A stretch of DNA of 64,000 nt, taken from the NCBI RefSeq assembly GCF_003576645.1, contig NC_044923.1, forward strand, positions 7,847,960 to 7,911,959. The letters run 5' to 3'. The stretch comes from Ipomoea triloba (taxonomy: Eukaryota; Streptophyta; Magnoliopsida; Solanales; Convolvulaceae). Shown in pieces: positions 60,736 through 64,000 of the stretch (within the stretch, counting starts at the first letter, position 1; each line of letters begins with the position of its first letter). The notes under the pieces are model-generated. The model was not told the origin of the DNA. It did not search any database and saw nothing but the letters and a program-made list of their open reading frames with translations. The position numbers and the translations under genes are program-made.

Positions 60736-62558
60736 TGTTGGTCCCAAGGGGATGGGGTACAAGTCTAGAGGGGGGGGGGTGAATAGACTTGTATAAGATT
60801 TTGCAAATCTTTTCAACCTCTCGTGTGTATTGAACTTAGGATGTTTAGGTTCGATACCTCACGAGGTGAAGACAAAGTTTTATGCGCAGCGGAAATGTTA
60901 TCTCCTTTTAGTTAGCACGAGTTTGAGTTAGTTCGAGAAGTGCGTTTATATGCAGTGCAATCGAGAGGTTAGCGAGAGATAAAAACAGTAAGTAAATGCA
61001 AGAGAGATTTTTAAGTGGTTCGGCCAACCCGCCTACGTCCACTCTTCTTCCAGAAACTCCCTGGAAGGATTGCACTAAAAACTTCCCTTTTTAGTACAAT
61101 ATCGAGCGCTTGAGCTTTGATCACGAAGCCCGCCTCAAGCCTCAGGTTTTTCGCCCCGCTTCTTGTTACTCCACCTCTCGAGCACTTGACCTTTGATCAC
61201 CAAGCCCGCGTCAAGCCTCAGGATCTTCACAAGACAGCTCCCAGGTTACTCTACCTCTCCAAGGTCTTTCTCCCCGCTTCCAGCTACTCCACCTCTCGAG
61301 CACTTGACCTTTGATCACCAAGCCCGCGTCAAGCCTCAGGTTTCTTTCACTCGGACAGCTGCCAGGTTACTCCACCTCTCTTGCTTAATCCAAAGCAAGG
61401 TGTTTTTGGTTGTCACAGTTGAATGTAACAGCTCCAATCTGACCACAAGCTATCGTTGAATCAACTTCGATGTAGAGCAGCTTCGGTCACCTTCTGGATG
61501 TATAACAGTTTAAGCTTTGTAACTCTTCTTGAAACACTAAGATGTGTTTTCTCGCTGTTTTGAATATCAGGATGATATTCCAAGTTGAGCACTTGCACTT
61601 GAACGTTTTAGACAGACACTTCTTAAGAATTTTGAACCTCTTTTCTTTTTAACTCCTTTTTTCTCTCTTTTTCCCCCTTCTTCTACCTTTCTTCTGTGTC
61701 TTTACGTCCTTATATATGAGAGTAGAGGAATAATTCCGTTGGAGGGAAAATTATTCCGTTTGAAATTTGTCTCCCATGCTGATCATGGGTCTTGCGTATT
61801 TTCAGCATATTTCATGGCGAGGTGATCTTGTAACTTGAACCTCTTTGTATTGTAGTGAATATTCCATAGTTCACTTTTCTTGAGTCCATGCTCCAATTTT
61901 GTCTTTTGGTAAAAGTTACTCTTTTTATATTCCCATTATTCCTTGATTGTAGGGAATCAGACCACTTCAGCTTTGGTGCACCTTTTGACCGTTTGTGGTG
62001 GAAATCTGACGTGTCATCCATTTCCGCCCATTTTGAAATCTTCACGTTCGGCACCTCTTCATTATTCCATCTCCATGATATTCTTCTTCTCCAAACTTTA
62101 AGTATGACCGTCATTCAGCTTTGTTGGAGAATTGTTAGTGTATCGAGACCAAGGTTGATATCTTGATCGCTTGATGTCTCGAACTCAAATATCGAGAGGT
62201 CTATCTCTCGAACTCTGTTTATGTCTCGAACTGGATAACTGTATCGAGAGGTCCTCCCTCTCGAACTCTGCTTATGTCTCGAGACTTAGTTGATGTCTCG
62301 CAGACCCTTATTCCTCCAGTGTTGTCCCATGCCTTCTTCTGATCTGTCTATATGATTACAATACACGAGACTTCTAAGATGTTCAAACAAATTTACCTCA
62401 AGCTTAAATATTTTCCGAGTTGAGCTCAAAGTTACTCGGTTGTATTTTCGCTCTTGGTTTACTTGTCGAACTTACAGTGTTTTGCCTATGCGTCGAGACT
62501 CGGGGATTTCTACTTAACAGTTGGTATAATCAAAACCTATTACATGATGTTCCTAACA
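60736..62558 (-). mobile_element. Complete 3' LTR of a Copia-type (Sirevirus-like) element
   Basis: A 1823-bp LTR on the minus strand, TGTTAGGAACATC..GGGACCAACA, with standard TG..CA ends. It is inserted directly into a satellite monomer at 60735; the 5-bp target candidate is ctacc, but the other end of the element lies outside the window. Immediately inside it (62559 onward, minus strand) is a polypurine tract, so this is the 3' LTR. It contains an internal triplicated block (61105-61385) and repeated cgagagg-type motifs at 62165-62300. It differs by a few percent from the copy at 41108-43849. Confidence 0.9.
61105..61385 (-). repeat. Internal triplication within the LTR
   Basis: Three copies of a block that on the plus strand holds gacctttgatcaccaagccc and gtcaagcctcagg, followed by gttactccacctctc, begin near 61112, 61188 and 61303. 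Copies 2 and 3 are nearly identical; the first is more diverged. Confidence 0.85.
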
Positions 62559-62580
62559 ATTTCCCCCTTTTTGATGATGC
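62559..62580 (-). other. Polypurine tract of the retroelement
   Basis: On the minus strand catcatcaaaaagggggaaat ends exactly at the LTR start TGTTAGG. This is the plus-strand priming site used in reverse transcription. Its position fixes the orientation: the internal domain lies to the right, beyond the window. Confidence 0.8.
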
Positions 62581-62847
62581 CAACACTTATACTTACTCTA
62601 TATGGCTGATTTGATAGAAAGATTTAACAAGGATTTTCTTTTTCAGCGCATATGGTAAGTTTGACAACATACTCTACTAAACTATGAATAATATAACTCA
62701 CGCAACACCCCCAGCAAAAGATATATATGATTATAAGAAGGGAATGTTTACAAAGTAGAGTTTAGTAGACAGGATTGAAAGAAATAAGACCAAGAACAAC
62801 ATAGATATCAATACATTGAAATGAGATGGAGTTTGGACCATGAGAGC

Positions 62848-64000
62848 TTACTTCTTGTTGGCTTTCCTTTTCTTGTTAATGGCTTCTCGTGTCTTGATGG
62901 GGTCTTTCGGATTTACCAGGCTTAAGTATTCATCTGTGACATCTAGATGCCTGTAGTTCCTGTAGGCTTCCCCCACGAACTCACCATCAATTACTCCATC
63001 TTTCCACCAAGCAATGCATTCTTCTGGAGACATATTGCTGTGTGTAGATATCCCAGTGATTTTCAGAAGCTTGAATATCTCCAGAGTCAGAATTTGTTCA
63101 GTGTCTTCTCTGTTCCCAAACTTAAAGTTTGTCATGAGAAGATCTATCTTCCTTTCTTCTTCTGACTGTCGTTCTTGTCTTTTTCTTCTTCTTTCTCTGT
63201 CCTCTTCTCTCCTTCTCTCCATTTCCAGTGTACGCTGGACCCTTAGGTTTTCTGCCTGTTTAGCATCCTCCACTGCTTTGCTCATGATTCTTGGTATTTT
63301 TGGAGGTGGTCCAGCTGGTTCACTTGCTGCCCTTTTCTTGCCCGTTGTTTCCCCCTTCTTTTTCTCTTTCTTCTTTTTCTCTTTCTTTTCCCCCTTGTTG
63401 GCATCATCAGCACGGGAGAGGAGGATGGACATACCTTCGAAGATTGCTTGAAGTTGGGCAGGCACTTGGTTCGACAGGTCATCGAGTATGGCCTTCATCA
63501 CATCCTGTCGAAGTTCACTGGAACATTGGAAGGCTCGAAGCTCTGCTCGCATCTCGGCTAATTCAGCCCTCGCACTTGCAGCCTCTGCTCGAGCGACAGC
63601 GGCTTCATCAGTGGCTTTCCGTGCTGCATCCTCAGCCCATATCGCCTGTTCGAGAAGTTCGGCATGACGGCCTTGGGATTCACTTGTGCCAGCAGCAGGC
63701 ATTGCAGCATTGCGGACCACAGCGAGTATTCTTTCGAGCTGAGCCATCTTCTGAGATTGATCAGCCATGAATTGACGCATTTCGCCAATGAAGATTTCTT
63801 CGGCCTGTTGATCATAGTCAGAAGTAGGAGATGAGGATCGAGATGTACCTTTCGTCGGAGGGGACTTGGGTGCTTCCGGATTTCCACCCATGACTTGCAA
63901 TTGCGAGTCCACCTCTCGATTTAACGTCTGAGGATCCACAGGGACACAAGGTTCAGAGCTCGAAGGTAGCTCCATGTCAGGTGCTTCCCGGTTTCCACCT
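62848..64000 (-). CDS. Retroelement ORF before the 3' LTR (env-like position), partial
   Basis: A long uninterrupted minus-strand frame, stop at 62848-62850, at least 375 residues from an internal Met at 63975. The frame stays open to the window edge, and its upstream GGNREAP motif is echoed by MGGNPEAP at residues 29-36, so the true start is probably outside. Visible features: a Ser/Pro-rich N-terminal part, an Ala/Glu/Arg-rich likely coiled coil (about 105-150), a lysine cluster (196-215) that could act as a nuclear signal, a second Arg/Glu-rich helix (about 250-277), and a compact C-terminal part with SPEECIAWWKDG (316-327). No signal peptide or membrane segment is visible. The ORF ends about 290 bp before the 3' LTR, where Sirevirus-type Copia elements carry an additional ORF often called env-like. 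A gag-like role is also possible. The function is unknown to me. Confidence 0.7.
   Translation of the reverse strand, partial: GGNREAPDMELPSSSEPCVPVDPQTLNREVDSQLQVMGGNPEAPKSPPTKGTSRSSSPTSDYDQQAEEIFIGEMRQFMADQSQKMAQLERILAVVRNAAMPAAGTSESQGRHAELLEQAIWAEDAARKATDEAAVARAEAASARAELAEMRAELRAFQCSSELRQDVMKAILDDLSNQVPAQLQAIFEGMSILLSRADDANKGEKKEKKKKEKKKGETTGKKRAASEPAGPPPKIPRIMSKAVEDAKQAENLRVQRTLEMERRREEDRERRRKRQERQSEEERKIDLLMTNFKFGNREDTEQILTLEIFKLLKITGISTHSNMSPEECIAWWKDGVIDGEFVGEAYRNYRHLDVTDEYLSLVNPKDPIKTREAINKKRKANKK

Noticed and set aside
61812..62166. Overlapping 92-100-residue frames in the LTR (also 41496-41850)
   Set aside because: These frames lie inside LTR U3 sequence, overlap on both strands, and have no similarity to known proteins. 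They are chance frames.
63014..63887. Open frames of 72-159 residues opposite or shifted from the long minus-strand ORF
   Set aside because: They are shadows of the 62848-64000 ORF, caused by its strongly biased Lys/Glu/Arg codon content.

Overview
This window is nuclear DNA of a flowering plant, almost certainly a eudicot. The evidence is two intron-containing genes whose products closely resemble known plant proteins, tRNA-Ser genes with plant-type features, a nuclear copy of the plastid gene ycf1, many plant transposon families, and a Copia-type LTR retroelement. I cannot name the species from the sequence alone. The DNA is strongly A/T-rich outside exons. It contains one sized N gap (42131-42720) and two isolated N characters (31317 and 43496).

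Layout: (1) 1018-5638, minus strand: a 16-exon gene for an 840-residue plant AAA ATPase of the family that includes Arabidopsis DAA1. (2) 5.6-16.2 kb: gene-poor DNA with nested transposons: foldback and hAT-type MITEs, tRNA-derived SINEs, a Mutator-like MITE, a tRNA-Ser(UGA) gene, and a 258-bp ycf1 insertion of plastid origin. (3) 16271-18155, plus strand: a complete 5-exon sulfiredoxin gene (124 residues). (4) 18.6-21.1 kb: a GGT-rich low-complexity block, a decayed Copia pol fragment, a Stowaway-like MITE with an internal 143-bp triplication, a second near-identical tRNA-Ser(UGA), and a foldback MITE with a 10-bp target duplication.

(5) 21621-60735: about 39 kb of tandem satellite with a monomer of about 144 bp (roughly 250 copies), divergent subfamilies, local higher-order repeats (for example 719 bp, five monomers) and larger recent duplications. 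It is interrupted once by a Copia-type LTR with a 5-bp target duplication (41108-43849). The inside of that insertion is badly assembled: an N gap, then a perfect 775-bp-arm palindrome centred on one N. (6) 60736-64000: the right part is another copy of the same retroelement on the minus strand. It has a complete 1.8-kb LTR, the adjoining polypurine tract, and a long coiled-coil ORF just before the 3' LTR, in the position where Sirevirus-type Copia elements carry an extra (env-like) ORF. This ORF runs off the window edge.

Only the AAA ATPase and sulfiredoxin genes look like functional host protein genes. They are about 10.6 kb apart and show no sign of shared regulation. The short open frames across 21.6-60.7 kb come from the satellite monomer, whose length is a multiple of three, and I do not regard them as genes.
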